64,000 bases of DNA from positions 62,001 through 126,000 of the forward strand of contig JAKQGX010000012.1 of the NCBI GenBank assembly GCA_029573235.1. Direction: 5' to 3'. Each line of letters begins with the position of its first letter. Position 1 is the stretch's first letter. Position numbers and translations under genes: made by a program. The notes below the pieces were generated by a model. It was given only the letters and a program-made list of their open reading frames with translations. It made no database searches and had not been told where the DNA came from. The stretch comes from Bacteroidota bacterium (GTDB lineage: Bacteria > Bacteroidota > Bacteroidia > Chitinophagales > Chitinophagaceae). This document shows positions 45,741 to 54,604 of the stretch, one piece after another.

Positions 45741-46603
45741 GACATAATGTTTTGCTCTTTAGTAATGGGAGATGCGGTAAACACTTCATCAGAGAAGGTA
45801 ATTAAGATAGCTGAAAAGTTATCGTTTGCATGCCTTGCCGTTGCTAGCGTTTTCAAACATTCTATGGTAAGGTTGGGGTCGTTCATGTTGAGAATATCTG
45901 CGAGTTGCTCATCAGAAAAAGTACCATGCAATCCATCGGAGCACAGCAAGAATTTATCTTTTATAGAGCAGTTAATGGGAGTGGCGGATATCTGAGTTTC
46001 GATGCTTTGTGCAGTACCCAACGCTTGTAGCAGTACATTCTTCATCGGATGGGTTTCAAGCTGGTCTTTACTTATTTCACCCTTTTCATACATCTGATAT
46101 ACTAAAGAATGGTCTTTAGTGAGTTGCTGCATTTGCCCATGTTGTATTTGGTATAACCTGCTATCTCCGACATGTGCAAAGTATAGTTGGTTGTTTTTAA
46201 TGCGCACAGCCGTTGCAGTTGTCCCCATTCCTTTTTGTGCCGGATTTTCATCTCCGGTTTGCACTATGGTTTTATGTGCTAATTGAAACGCTTGGTTCAT
46301 GGCTTTTTCAATAGACTCATTCACATGATTTGATAGGTAAGACTGAATGGTTTGACATGCTATATTACTGGCTACTTCACCGGCACTATGCCCTCCCATA
46401 CCATCCGCTACAATGCAGAGTACATCATCAGCAGCATCGTTAAAGTAATACGTTAGCACCTGGTCTTCGTTGTGGTTTCTTACCGGACCGGTTTCAGATA
46501 TAGAGTGAATGATACAACGCAAGTTTGTGTGTGGCATGTCGGTACTTGTCATTAGCTGTTGCTCGACATTGATTTTTTTAGTCCTTGAAAAAAGAAAATT
46601 CAT
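45737..46603 (-). CDS. PP2C-type Ser/Thr protein phosphatase
   Basis: 288 residues, PPM family, two-metal site. Metal-ligand motifs: RNHNED (Asp47), VADGMGGHSAGEVAS (Asp67), GDSRLY (147-152), CSDG (Asp223) and DNFSAIL (Asp261). An N-terminal tail of about 28 residues precedes the domain. No membrane helix, so cytoplasmic. Its stop overlaps the kinase start, and the obvious role is to reverse phosphorylation by that kinase. The FHA-protease gene lies 308 nt upstream on the same strand. Putative members of one signalling pathway; direct substrates cannot be seen. Confidence 0.93.
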   Translation of the reverse strand: MNFLFSRTKKINVEQQLMTSTDMPHTNLRCIIHSISETGPVRNHNEDQVLTYYFNDAADDVLCIVADGMGGHSAGEVASNIACQTIQSYLSNHVNESIEKAMNQAFQLAHKTIVQTGDENPAQKGMGTTATAVRIKNNQLYFAHVGDSRLYQIQHGQMQQLTKDHSLVYQMYEKGEISKDQLETHPMKNVLLQALGTAQSIETQISATPINCSIKDKFLLCSDGLHGTFSDEQLADILNMNDPNLTIECLKTLATARHANDNFSAILITFSDEVFTASPITKEQNIMS

Positions 46604-46911
46604 ACAAGAAACTTTAGAAGATTGTTTTTATCAAATCCCTATATATAGTTTACCAGGGGGTTACGAATTGACGATATAGGTTCTTTCGTTTGTTATATTT
46701 CTAATCCAAGTATTAATTAGTATCACTGCTGTAAGAAGCTTATGGGCATTATTCATACTAGTATTTAGCGTATAAATAATGCCCAAATAAATATTAGCGT
46801 TGCACGCATTTCATATATCACTCGCCAATGGCTATAACCAACAATTTACACTTTCATACAACGCGAATAATGGATTCATTATACAATGGTGGTTTTTCTG
46901 ATTGTGTTTTT
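46604..46911. other. Intergenic region with a large hairpin
   Basis: 308 nt between the FHA-protease gene and the PP2C gene, both on the minus strand. Apart from the hairpin at 46744-46784 I see no feature and no clear -7 element for the PP2C gene. Confidence 0.5.
46744..46784 (-). repeat. Long hairpin in the 3' region of the FHA-protease mRNA
   Basis: Outer arms 46744-46753 and 46775-46784 form a perfect 10-bp stem. An inner ATAC/GTAT extends it, and on the minus strand the intervening position becomes a U-G pair, giving a 15-bp stem. No T-run follows. It may stabilise the mRNA or separate protease and PP2C transcripts. Confidence 0.45.
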
Positions 46912-48585
46912 TTAATCAATAACTTGTTGCCGCCCCATTAGTTCCATTACATATTTTACTGGTACAGCAAAGGATATTGCAGTACCGGCATCCCAAGCAC
47001 CGGCACTATACACCCCGATTACTTTACCGTGGTCATCAAACATGGGTCCTCCGCTATTACCACCACCGGTTGAATTGATAGTAAGTTGGTAATAATCTCC
47101 CCAAGTGCTTTTGTAGTCATCTATCTTGCTATTTTTTTCTGTGCCTCTAACCAATCTTCCAATATTACCATTACTTACAGTAGGTACCGGTACTGAGGTA
47201 ATATTCGGATTGGTGTTAAACACATCTTGAGATCTCTTTAAAACATATTGCGCCGGCGCTATACCTGGATATCCCATGACTACCACTACATCGCCGGGTT
47301 GAATCGTTTCGTAATTATCATTCAGCTCTACTTTGGGCAGGCTCTCCGGTAATTCAATTTTTATCATGGCAATATCATGTGTTGCAGAGATGCGAACAAT
47401 TTTAGCAGGGGTACGTTGAGCATTGTTGGCAAATGTTACATCCAAATAGGTATTTACACCGGTATATCTAGGATTGCTTCCCGGCACCCATTCACCCACC
47501 ATGCCTTGCGTAATCTCGGTTGACCAGTCAGGGCCTATACTACCGTCCTTTTGTTGTTTCACTAATACGCCAGGGAAAGCATAGTTTTGAAAACGATAGG
47601 AAGTAAGCCAATTGGAGGCTACGTGACGATTGGTAGCTATAAACCCTCTGTCGTCAACTACAAAGCCACTGCCACTGCCACCACTTTGAATTAAATCCAA
47701 CTCAATGCCCTTAAAGTTGCCTAAGGTTTTCAAATAATCTCCTTTAGTAGCCAAGTAAGGAACAATTTTACCGTTTTCATCTTGTGTATAACCTCCTCTA
47801 TAGCCGGCAATGTTCCCTTTATCGTCTGTAACGGGGTAGTACACTTGATACAACTCTTCTCCCGAACTAGTGCTAGTGAGCTTCCAAGCCATTTCTATAT
47901 AAACGACTTTATCTTGATTTGCTTTAGCAATTTCTGCCGGGGTCATCGTCGTTTTCTTTGCAGTATCTCCTATTACTACCGTATTAGTTTTAGGAGGAAA
48001 AATTTTAGGGTATATTATTACCCCTGTAACTATTAAGAGTAATAATGCAACTCCTGTTATTATTATACCTGTCCGGCTTTTCTTTTCAGATTCTTGCAAC
48101 ATATGCTGCATGGTCTGTTTGCCGATAGTGTCTTTGGGTGGTGCCGCAGTTTCGGCTGTTTTCTGCGTGGGTGCTGCGTGTACTTTGGTTTCTTTTGCAG
48201 AAGGCGTATCTATCACCCTTGTTTTCTTTACATGAGATGCTGGGCGTGGGTCTAAGTCAAACTCAAACTCCGGACCATCTTTTCCCAACTTGATAATATC
48301 ACCTGCATATATGTTAGTTTTATCCGTAATGGCAGCACCATTTACAAAAGTACCATTTTTACTTTGGCAGTCTATTGCAACAAACTGTTCAGGGTTTGCT
48401 GTGTCTTGAACGATTCTGCAATGCTCACGACTAATAGTGTCTTCTTTCACCGGATCATATCCCACATCATTATTTAGCCCACGACCTATTTTAATATCGG
48501 TATTGCCTGTTAGTGTAAAGCGCTCCACCTGTCCTTTTTTAGAACCAGATATATGCCTAATAATTAGAGAAACTTGCTGATCCAT
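46912..48585 (-). CDS. FHA domain - transmembrane - trypsin-like serine protease
   Basis: 557 residues. An N-terminal FHA domain (about 8-110) has the phosphothreonine-binding signature: KIGRG (32-36), SREHC (52-56) and NGTFVNG (77-83). A Thr/Ala/Lys linker and one membrane helix (173-192) follow. The extracytoplasmic S1C-type protease carries the triad His321 (IATNRHVAS), Asp404 (THDIAMIKI) and Ser511 (GGGNSGGPMFD). There is no PDZ domain. The layout suggests that a cytoplasmic phosphorylated ligand could control a periplasmic protease. It shares strand and neighbourhood with a Ser/Thr kinase and a PP2C phosphatase. A perfect 16-bp palindrome lies 31-46 nt before the start. Confidence 0.92.
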   Translation of the reverse strand: MDQQVSLIIRHISGSKKGQVERFTLTGNTDIKIGRGLNNDVGYDPVKEDTISREHCRIVQDTANPEQFVAIDCQSKNGTFVNGAAITDKTNIYAGDIIKLGKDGPEFEFDLDPRPASHVKKTRVIDTPSAKETKVHAAPTQKTAETAAPPKDTIGKQTMQHMLQESEKKSRTGIIITGVALLLLIVTGVIIYPKIFPPKTNTVVIGDTAKKTTMTPAEIAKANQDKVVYIEMAWKLTSTSSGEELYQVYYPVTDDKGNIAGYRGGYTQDENGKIVPYLATKGDYLKTLGNFKGIELDLIQSGGSGSGFVVDDRGFIATNRHVASNWLTSYRFQNYAFPGVLVKQQKDGSIGPDWSTEITQGMVGEWVPGSNPRYTGVNTYLDVTFANNAQRTPAKIVRISATHDIAMIKIELPESLPKVELNDNYETIQPGDVVVVMGYPGIAPAQYVLKRSQDVFNTNPNITSVPVPTVSNGNIGRLVRGTEKNSKIDDYKSTWGDYYQLTINSTGGGNSGGPMFDDHGKVIGVYSAGAWDAGTAISFAVPVKYVMELMGRQQVID

Positions 48586-48615
48586 ATTAATATGTTTTTA
48601 TGATGGTTAATACAT

Positions 48616-48631
48616 ATTGTAATATTACAAT
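48616..48631. promoter_or_regulatory. Perfect 16-bp palindrome upstream of the FHA-protease gene
   Basis: ATTGTAATATTACAAT equals its own reverse complement and lies 31-46 nt before the ATG at 48585. It is a good candidate operator, although in an AT-rich intergenic region palindromes are somewhat easier to find by chance. Confidence 0.45.
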
Positions 48632-48737
48632 TTTAAAACAATAATTGCAATTTGGATTTTATTGAAAATAATTAGATAGCATTGTTCGGATAATATTAAT
48701 ACCAACTACGCCCCTTATTTGAATTGAACAATTGCTG

Positions 48738-48745
48738 TACCTTCG
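48738..48745 (+). promoter_or_regulatory. -7 element of uvrB (leaderless)
   Basis: TACCTTCG, one mismatch to TAnnTTTG, ends 4 nt before the uvrB ATG at 48750. TTTG lies 16 nt upstream (48718-48721). The same TACCTTCG variant precedes ahcY. Confidence 0.5.
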
Positions 48746-48749
48746 TAAG

Positions 48750-50774
48750 ATGTTCAAAATAGAACGCCCCTTCTTGCCTGCCGGTGACCAACCTACTGCC
48801 ATCCATCAATTAACGGATGGTATCCAAAAGGGAGAGTCGTTTCAAACCCTGTTAGGTGTTACCGGTTCCGGAAAAACATTCACTATTGCCAACATCATCC
48901 AAAACACACAAAAGCCTACGTTGGTATTGACGCATAATAAGACCCTTGTGGCACAACTCTATGGTGAGTTTCGGCAGTTTTTTCCCGACAATGCAGTAGA
49001 GTACTTTGTATCCTACTACGACTATTACCAACCAGAAGCTTACTTGCCAACTACAGGCACCTATATTGAAAAAGACCTTTCTATCAATGAAGAATTAGAA
49101 AAACTACGACTACGCACTACGACCAGCTTGCTGAGCGGAAGACGGGATATAATAGTGGTTGCATCAGTATCTTGTATATATGGTATTGGGAATCCAACGG
49201 AGTATGCAAATAGCATTTTACGATTTACTAAGGGCGATAAAACTCCTAGAAACTCCTTTTTGCATTCACTTGTAAATGCACTTTACAACCGTAGTCAAGG
49301 TGAGTTCTCAAGGGGTACCTTTAGAGTAAAAGGGGATACTGTAGATGTTAACCTGCCTTATGTGGATTATGGTATTCGCATCAGTTTTTTTGGGGATGAA
49401 ATAGATGAAATAGAAAATTTTGAAATAGAGAGTGGTAAGCGTATTACCTCGATGGAGCATGCAGCAATTTTTCCGGCCAACCTATATGTAGCTCCTAAAG
49501 ACCAAATGGGGCAAATCGTTCGTGATATTCAAGATGAGCTATTTGCACAAATCGAATATTTTAAAGAGATAGGAAAGCATGTTGAGGCACAACGCATCAA
49601 AGAACGGGTCAATTATGATTTGGAAATGATGCAAGAGCTGGGTTATTGTAGCGGTATCGAAAACTATTCCCGCTTTTTGGATCGACGACAACCCGGCGCA
49701 CGCCCTTTCTGCCTTTTAGATTATTTTCCAGATGACTTTTTATTGGTGGTGGACGAAAGCCATGTAACCATTCCACAGATTAGTGGCATGTATGGTGGCG
49801 ACCGTTCACGGAAATTAAATCTCGTAGAATTTGGCTTTCGCTTACCATCTGCATTAGATAACAGACCCCTCAATTTTTATGAATTTGAAAGTCTTTTAAA
49901 CCAAGTCGTTTTTGTGAGTGCCACCCCCGGAAACTATGAATTGGAAAAAACAGAAGGGCATTTTATAGAGCAAATAGTGAGGCCCACCGGACTCTTAGAC
50001 CCTCCCATTGAAGTGCGACCCAGCCTCAATCAGATTGACGATTTACTGGACGAAATAGACAAACGAGTAAAAAAAGGCGACCGCGTTTTAGTAACCACAC
50101 TTACCAAGCGCATGGCAGAAGAACTGGACAAATATTTACAACGCATCCAAATAAAATCAAAGTATATCCATTCTGAGGTAGACACCTTGGAGCGTGTAGA
50201 AATATTGCGGGACCTCCGTTTGGGCATTATTGATGTGCTGGTAGGTGTTAATTTATTACGGGAAGGTTTAGACTTGCCGGAGGTATCTTTAATGGCTATA
50301 TTAGATGCTGATAAAGAAGGATTTCTCAGAAATGTACGCTCGCTTACACAGATGGCCGGACGGGCCGCTCGTAATGCCGAAGGATTGGTAATTTTCTATG
50401 CCGATAAAGTAACCGAAAGCATGCAACGCACAATAGATGAAACAGAACGCCGTAGGCAAAAACAGATAGCTTACAATATGGAGCACGGCATCGTTCCGAA
50501 AACGGTTACAAAATCGAAAGAACAAATCCTAAGGCAATCGGCCGTATTAGATATTAAAGGCTACAATGAGGAAAGCCGATATGCTGTAAATGACTCTTTA
50601 AAAAGCATTGCTGCGGAAGACAATGGCTACTATCAAACTTCTCAAAGCCTAAAAGCTAAGATTGTGCAAACCAAAAAAGATATGGATAAAGCAGTAAAGG
50701 ATATGGACTTTTTAGAAGCAGCAAGACTTAGAGACCTATGGCTGCAATTGCAAAGAGAAGCTAAAAACAAATAG
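48750..50774 (+). CDS. uvrB: UvrABC excinuclease subunit B
   Basis: 674 residues from the ATG at 48750 (MFKIERPFLPAGDQPTAI); the in-frame TTG at 48732 lies upstream of the promoter. UvrB is the damage-verifying DNA helicase of nucleotide excision repair. Walker A is GVTGSGKTF (36-44); the damage-probing beta hairpin is FVSYYDYYQPEAYLP. DESH is at VVDESHVTIPQISGM, motif IV at VNLLREGLDLPEVSLMAILDADKEGFLR and motif VI QMAGRAARN. The C-terminal UVR motif (MDKAVKDMDFLEAARLRD) binds UvrC. The length is standard. Its transcript should be nearly leaderless. Confidence 0.97.
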   Translation: MFKIERPFLPAGDQPTAIHQLTDGIQKGESFQTLLGVTGSGKTFTIANIIQNTQKPTLVLTHNKTLVAQLYGEFRQFFPDNAVEYFVSYYDYYQPEAYLPTTGTYIEKDLSINEELEKLRLRTTTSLLSGRRDIIVVASVSCIYGIGNPTEYANSILRFTKGDKTPRNSFLHSLVNALYNRSQGEFSRGTFRVKGDTVDVNLPYVDYGIRISFFGDEIDEIENFEIESGKRITSMEHAAIFPANLYVAPKDQMGQIVRDIQDELFAQIEYFKEIGKHVEAQRIKERVNYDLEMMQELGYCSGIENYSRFLDRRQPGARPFCLLDYFPDDFLLVVDESHVTIPQISGMYGGDRSRKLNLVEFGFRLPSALDNRPLNFYEFESLLNQVVFVSATPGNYELEKTEGHFIEQIVRPTGLLDPPIEVRPSLNQIDDLLDEIDKRVKKGDRVLVTTLTKRMAEELDKYLQRIQIKSKYIHSEVDTLERVEILRDLRLGIIDVLVGVNLLREGLDLPEVSLMAILDADKEGFLRNVRSLTQMAGRAARNAEGLVIFYADKVTESMQRTIDETERRRQKQIAYNMEHGIVPKTVTKSKEQILRQSAVLDIKGYNEESRYAVNDSLKSIAAEDNGYYQTSQSLKAKIVQTKKDMDKAVKDMDFLEAARLRDLWLQLQREAKNK

Positions 50775-50775
50775 T

Positions 50776-50811
50776 ACAAAAAAAGTCCTTTGCAGTGAGC
50801 ACAAAGGACTT
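50776..50811 (-). terminator. Intrinsic terminator between uvrB and the repeat lipoprotein gene
   Basis: Stem 50783-50792 (AAGTCCTTTG) with 50802-50811, perfect 10 bp, 9-nt loop. On the minus strand it is followed by a run of T, so it ends the lipoprotein transcript; it may also act for uvrB. Confidence 0.75.
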
Positions 50812-50839
50812 AATAGCGTACGAATATATATTTATACTA

Positions 50840-51274
50840 CTAGTTAGCTCCAGGGCGGTCAGTCACCGGTTTTACTTCGCCTTTCTTATCAGCACCGGGG
50901 CGATCAGTTACTGCTTTCACTTCTCCTTTCTTGTCTGCACCGGGTCTAGTGGTTACACTGCCTGGGTCGTTTTTGCGAGTGGTGTTGCTTGGGTTTTTCA
51001 CAGTGGTAGTTACGGTTTTTGCGGGTGCTGTTGGTTTGGCAGGTGTGCCTGTAGCTTTAGCAGCCGCAATAATAGAGTCCGCTTTTACCAAAGCTAAAGC
51101 GTTAATGATAGAATCGTTTGAAGCTTGCAACTCCATTGTTTTTTCAGCAATGCGTGCGTTCACTATTGAATCTACTTGTTCTTGTGTAAATCCACCGGAA
51201 GCGGCTGGATTTTCTGACTGGCAAGATGCTAAGGTTAGTATTACTCCACCTAACAATAAAAATTGCTTTTTCAT
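50840..51274 (-). CDS. Small lipoprotein with 15-residue C-terminal repeats
   Basis: 144 residues. Signal segment MKKQFLLLGGVILTLASC with lipobox LASC (Cys18). Residues about 30-75 (TQEQVDSIVNARIAEKTMEL and on) are predicted helical. A Thr/Pro/Lys-rich linker follows, then two copies of a 15-residue unit RPGADKKGEVKxVTD (110-124 and 125-139) and a final RPGAN. The charge is strongly basic at the end. I do not recognise a family; the repeats suggest an extended, possibly cell-wall-binding stalk. A terminator lies downstream. Confidence 0.8.
   Translation of the reverse strand: MKKQFLLLGGVILTLASCQSENPAASGGFTQEQVDSIVNARIAEKTMELQASNDSIINALALVKADSIIAAAKATGTPAKPTAPAKTVTTTVKNPSNTTRKNDPGSVTTRPGADKKGEVKAVTDRPGADKKGEVKPVTDRPGAN
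50843..50947 (-). repeat. Tandem 45-nt repeat at the end of the lipoprotein gene
   Basis: Two full units and a 15-nt part encode RPGADKKGEVKxVTD, RPGADKKGEVKxVTD and RPGAN. The units differ at several synonymous positions while the protein is nearly identical, so the peptide sequence appears to be kept by selection. Confidence 0.8.
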
Positions 51275-51397
51275 TTTTTAGACTTTAAATTTTTTGCAAA
51301 GATTAAATATATTCATCTGACTAACAAAGAAAATGCCAATATCAATCGGAAACGATAGAAACAAGAGGTTATTTCAAATAATATTTTTTTGAAAAAA

Positions 51398-51423
51398 ATC
51401 GCCCCTATTGAAGTAGGGGCGAT
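51398..51423 (-). terminator. Intrinsic terminator of ahcY
   Basis: Perfect 10-bp stem ATCGCCCCTA / TAGGGGCGAT with a 6-nt loop (arms 51398-51407 and 51414-51423); on the minus strand a T-run follows. It lies 32 nt beyond the ahcY stop. Confidence 0.85.
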
Positions 51424-51454
51424 TGTGTATTGACAGGCTTGTACCTGCTCTGCA

Positions 51455-52783
51455 TTAATAACGGTAATGTTCTGGCTTGTATGGGCCATCTTTAGCAATA
51501 CCTAAGTAACTAGCTTGCGCGTCGGTAAGCACTTCTAACTCAACTCCAATTTTCGAAAGGTGAAGGCGAGCTACTTTTTCATCCAAATGTTTAGGAAGCA
51601 CATAAACCTTGTTTTCGTAACGGTCGTGGTGGTTCCATAGTTCTATCTGTGCTAAGGTTTGGTTGGTAAATGAGTTACTCATTACAAAGCTTGGGTGACC
51701 TGTTGCACAACCTAAGTTTACTAAGCGACCTTCTGCCAACAAGATGATGTCTTTCCCATCAATGGTATATAAATCTACTTGTGGTTTGATTTCATTTTTA
51801 GTAGCACCGTAATTATCGTTAAGCCATGCTACGTCTATTTCAATATCGAAGTGTCCGATGTTACAAACAATCGCTTTGTCCTTCATCAATTTGAAATGCT
51901 CACCTGTAATGAGGTCACGACAACCGGAAGCAGTTACGATAATATCGGCTTCTTTTACAGCATCCGTCATTTTCTTTACTTCAAAACCATCCATAGCCGC
52001 TTGCAATGCACAGATAGGATCTATTTCAGTAACAATAACTCGAGCGCCCGCACCACGTAATGATTCTGCAGAACCCTTACCCACATCACCATAACCACCT
52101 ACAACGGCTACTTTGCCGGCCATCATTACATCGGTAGCACGGCGGATAGCATCTACCAAGGATTCTTTACATCCGTATTTGTTATCAAATTTCGACTTGG
52201 TAACAGAGTCATTCACATTTATAGAAGGAATGGGCAAGGTGCCTTTTTGCATTCTTTCGTATAAGCGGTGAACCCCTGTAGTAGTTTCTTCGCTAATACC
52301 TTTAATGTTTTGAACCAATTCGGTGTAGTTATCCAACACCATATTGGTAAGGTCGCCACCATCATCCAAAATCATGTTGAGTGGGCGATCTTCACTACCG
52401 AAAAACAAGGTTTGTTCGATGCACCAGTCGGCTTCAGCTTGTGTTTGTCCTTTCCAAGCAAATACACCAATACCGGCAGCAGCAATGGCGGCAGCAGCGT
52501 GGTCTTGTGTAGAGAAAATGTTACAAGAACTCCAGCGAACCTCGGCACCCAATTCAACCAATGTTTCAATCAACACAGCGGTTTGAATAGTCATGTGCAA
52601 ACATCCTGCGATACGGGCGTTTTTTAATGGTTTTTGCGCACCAAATTCTTTACGAATTGCCATAAGACCGGGCATTTCAGCTTCGGCCAATTTTATTTCC
52701 TTACGACCCCATTCTGCTAGGCTCATGTCTTTTACTTTGTAAGGAAGTTTAAAATCAATTTGATTGCGAGTGGTTGTACTCAT
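51455..52783 (-). CDS. ahcY: Adenosylhomocysteinase
   Basis: 442 residues. It hydrolyses S-adenosylhomocysteine to adenosine and homocysteine, keeping the methyl cycle going. Motifs: [30 protein letters not shown], the [13 protein letters not shown] substrate-loop region, [25 protein letters not shown] (catalytic Lys/Asp/Asn), NAD-binding [11 protein letters not shown] (about 228-238), [12 protein letters not shown], and the C-terminal signature KPEHYRY whose Lys/Tyr reach the partner subunit's NAD. Normal length. A -7 variant TACCTTCG lies 45 nt upstream of the ATG; a perfect terminator follows. Confidence 0.97.
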   Translation of the reverse strand: MSTTTRNQIDFKLPYKVKDMSLAEWGRKEIKLAEAEMPGLMAIRKEFGAQKPLKNARIAGCLHMTIQTAVLIETLVELGAEVRWSSCNIFSTQDHAAAAIAAAGIGVFAWKGQTQAEADWCIEQTLFFGSEDRPLNMILDDGGDLTNMVLDNYTELVQNIKGISEETTTGVHRLYERMQKGTLPIPSINVNDSVTKSKFDNKYGCKESLVDAIRRATDVMMAGKVAVVGGYGDVGKGSAESLRGAGARVIVTEIDPICALQAAMDGFEVKKMTDAVKEADIIVTASGCRDLITGEHFKLMKDKAIVCNIGHFDIEIDVAWLNDNYGATKNEIKPQVDLYTIDGKDIILLAEGRLVNLGCATGHPSFVMSNSFTNQTLAQIELWNHHDRYENKVYVLPKHLDEKVARLHLSKIGVELEVLTDAQASYLGIAKDGPYKPEHYRY

Positions 52784-52827
52784 GTCTATGTGTTTTTAAT
52801 AATTAAGGATATACTCAAAAAAGTCCG

Positions 52828-52835
52828 CGAAGGTA
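52828..52835 (-). promoter_or_regulatory. -7-like element of ahcY
   Basis: TACCTTCG, one mismatch to TAnnTTTG, identical to the uvrB element, 44 nt before the ahcY ATG. Confidence 0.4.
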
Positions 52836-52887
52836 CATTTTATTTCTTATATGTTGTGAGATGTTTATTATTTTCCCATAATTCTAT

Positions 52888-52926
52888 ACAAACAAAAGAA
52901 GCTGACTAGCAGCTTCTTTTGTTTGT
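52888..52926 (-). terminator. Intrinsic terminator of pckA
   Basis: A perfect 17-bp stem (52888-52904 with 52910-52926), 5-nt loop; it lies 21 nt beyond the pckA stop (52948). On the minus strand the 3' arm ends in TCTTTTGTTTGT. Confidence 0.85.
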
Positions 52927-52947
52927 AATAATGTTTAGTTACTACTA

Positions 52948-54561
52948 CTATACTATTTCTAACACGGTAGGTGCAGCACTACGGATTTCGTCATTGGCTT
53001 GTGCAGCGTATTTTTCAAAGTTTTTCACGAACAATTTAGCCAGCTCGTTTGCTTTTTTGTCATACGCTTCTTTTTCTGACCAAGTATCGCGTGGATTAAG
53101 TATTTCAGCCGGCACATTAGGGCAAGACTGTGGTACCAATACACCAAATACACTGTGCGGTTGGTACGTTACATTGTCTAATGCTCCGTTCATCGCAGCC
53201 GTAATCATGGCTCGTGTGTATTTCAGACTCATACGGTTACCAACGCCATATGGTCCACCACTCCATCCGGTGTTGATAAGCCATACGTTTACATCTTGAT
53301 GTTGTGCTAGTTTTTCACCCAACAGTTCGGCATATTTGGTAGGGTGAAGCGGCAAGAATACTTTTCCGAAACAAGCAGAAAACGTAGTTTGTGGTTCTGT
53401 AACCCCTACTTCTGTACCAGCTACCTTGGCAGTATAACCAGAAATAAAGTGGTACATGGCTTGTGCTTTGGTCAGTTTGCTGATGGGAGGTAGGATACCA
53501 AAAGCATCACAGGTGAGGAAGAAAATATTTTTGGGATCACCGCCGTATGAAGGCTCTTTTGCATTAGGGATATGGTAGATGGGATAAGCAGCTCGTGTAT
53601 TTTCGGTAATACTACCATCTTTATAATCTACTTCTTTGCTGCCAGCTTTAAATACGATATTCTCTAGGATTGCGTTAGGTTTTACGGCTGCAAAGATTTG
53701 TGGTTCTTTTTCTGCCGAAAGGTCAATTACTTTTGCATAGCAACCGCCTTCAAAGTTAAACACAGAACCATCTGCCCAGCCATGCTCATCATCACCGATT
53801 AGTGCGCGATCAGGGTCAGCAGACAAGGTTGTTTTTCCGGTTCCTGACAATCCGAAGAATAAGGCTACATCACCATTTTTACCTTCGTTAGCCGAGCAGT
53901 GCATGCTCAACACACGATGCTTGTGAGGCAATAGGTAGTTCAACACACCGAAAATACCTTTTTTCATTTCACCGGTATAAGCAGAGCCGCCTATTAATAT
54001 GATTTTACGAGTAAAGTTTACGATGGTAAAGTTTCCCTGGCGTGTACCATCTGTTGCAGGGTCTGCTAAAAAACCTGGCGCTTGAAGGATTAACCAATCA
54101 GGTTGCTGTGTTTCAATTTCAGCAGCAGTAGGGCGCAAGAATAAATCGTTACAAAACAAATTTGCCCATGGAGCCTCATTTACCACACGAATATTGAGAC
54201 GGTATTTAGGATCTGCGCAAGCATAGGCATCACGCACCCATACCTCTTTTCCATTGAAATAAGCACACACTTTATCATACAACTTATCAAAAGTGGCACT
54301 ATCCATAGGGATATTTACATCACCCCAGTCAACGCTGTTTTCCGTTTCGCTATCTTTGATAGTAAACTTGTCTTTAGGAGAGCGACCTGTAAATTTTCCG
54401 GTACTAACACATAAGGCTCCGGTATCATTCAATTCACCTTGGCCTAATTCGATGGTTTTATTCACCAATTCTTCAGGGGCTAAGTTCCAATGAGCTATAG
54501 CTACATTAAGACCCAAGTCAGATAAGTTTGCTGATGGGTTCTTTTTGCCAAATTCCTGCAT
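52948..54561 (-). CDS. pckA: Phosphoenolpyruvate carboxykinase (ATP)
   Basis: 537 residues. It converts oxaloacetate and ATP to phosphoenolpyruvate, CO2 and ADP, the first committed step of gluconeogenesis. Motifs: TGKFTGRSPKDKF, the kinase-1 P-loop GLSGTGKTTLSADPDRALIGDDEHGW (P-loop about 236-244, kinase-2 DDEHGW), FNFEGGCYAK, and YTAKVAGTEVGVTEPQTTFSACFG. The length is typical. Divergent from the ATP synthase genes. A perfect -7 element lies at 54597-54604. Confidence 0.97.
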   Translation of the reverse strand: MQEFGKKNPSANLSDLGLNVAIAHWNLAPEELVNKTIELGQGELNDTGALCVSTGKFTGRSPKDKFTIKDSETENSVDWGDVNIPMDSATFDKLYDKVCAYFNGKEVWVRDAYACADPKYRLNIRVVNEAPWANLFCNDLFLRPTAAEIETQQPDWLILQAPGFLADPATDGTRQGNFTIVNFTRKIILIGGSAYTGEMKKGIFGVLNYLLPHKHRVLSMHCSANEGKNGDVALFFGLSGTGKTTLSADPDRALIGDDEHGWADGSVFNFEGGCYAKVIDLSAEKEPQIFAAVKPNAILENIVFKAGSKEVDYKDGSITENTRAAYPIYHIPNAKEPSYGGDPKNIFFLTCDAFGILPPISKLTKAQAMYHFISGYTAKVAGTEVGVTEPQTTFSACFGKVFLPLHPTKYAELLGEKLAQHQDVNVWLINTGWSGGPYGVGNRMSLKYTRAMITAAMNGALDNVTYQPHSVFGVLVPQSCPNVPAEILNPRDTWSEKEAYDKKANELAKLFVKNFEKYAAQANDEIRSAAPTVLEIV

Positions 54562-54596
54562 AGTTTTTTGTCTTTTGTGAAAAAAAATTTAGGTGG

Positions 54597-54604
54597 CAAA
54601 ATTA
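54597..54604 (-). promoter_or_regulatory. -7 element of pckA
   Basis: TAATTTTG, perfect TAnnTTTG, about 35 nt before the pckA ATG. Confidence 0.5.

Noticed and set aside
46744-46784. The hairpin considered as an intrinsic terminator of the FHA-protease gene.
   Set aside because: No T-run follows on the minus strand and it lies 128 nt beyond the stop, so it is listed as a hairpin of unknown role.
50843-50947. The 45-nt units considered as a CRISPR-like or other DNA repeat array.
   Set aside because: They are in frame within a lipoprotein gene, directly adjoining without spacers, and conserved as peptide rather than as DNA.
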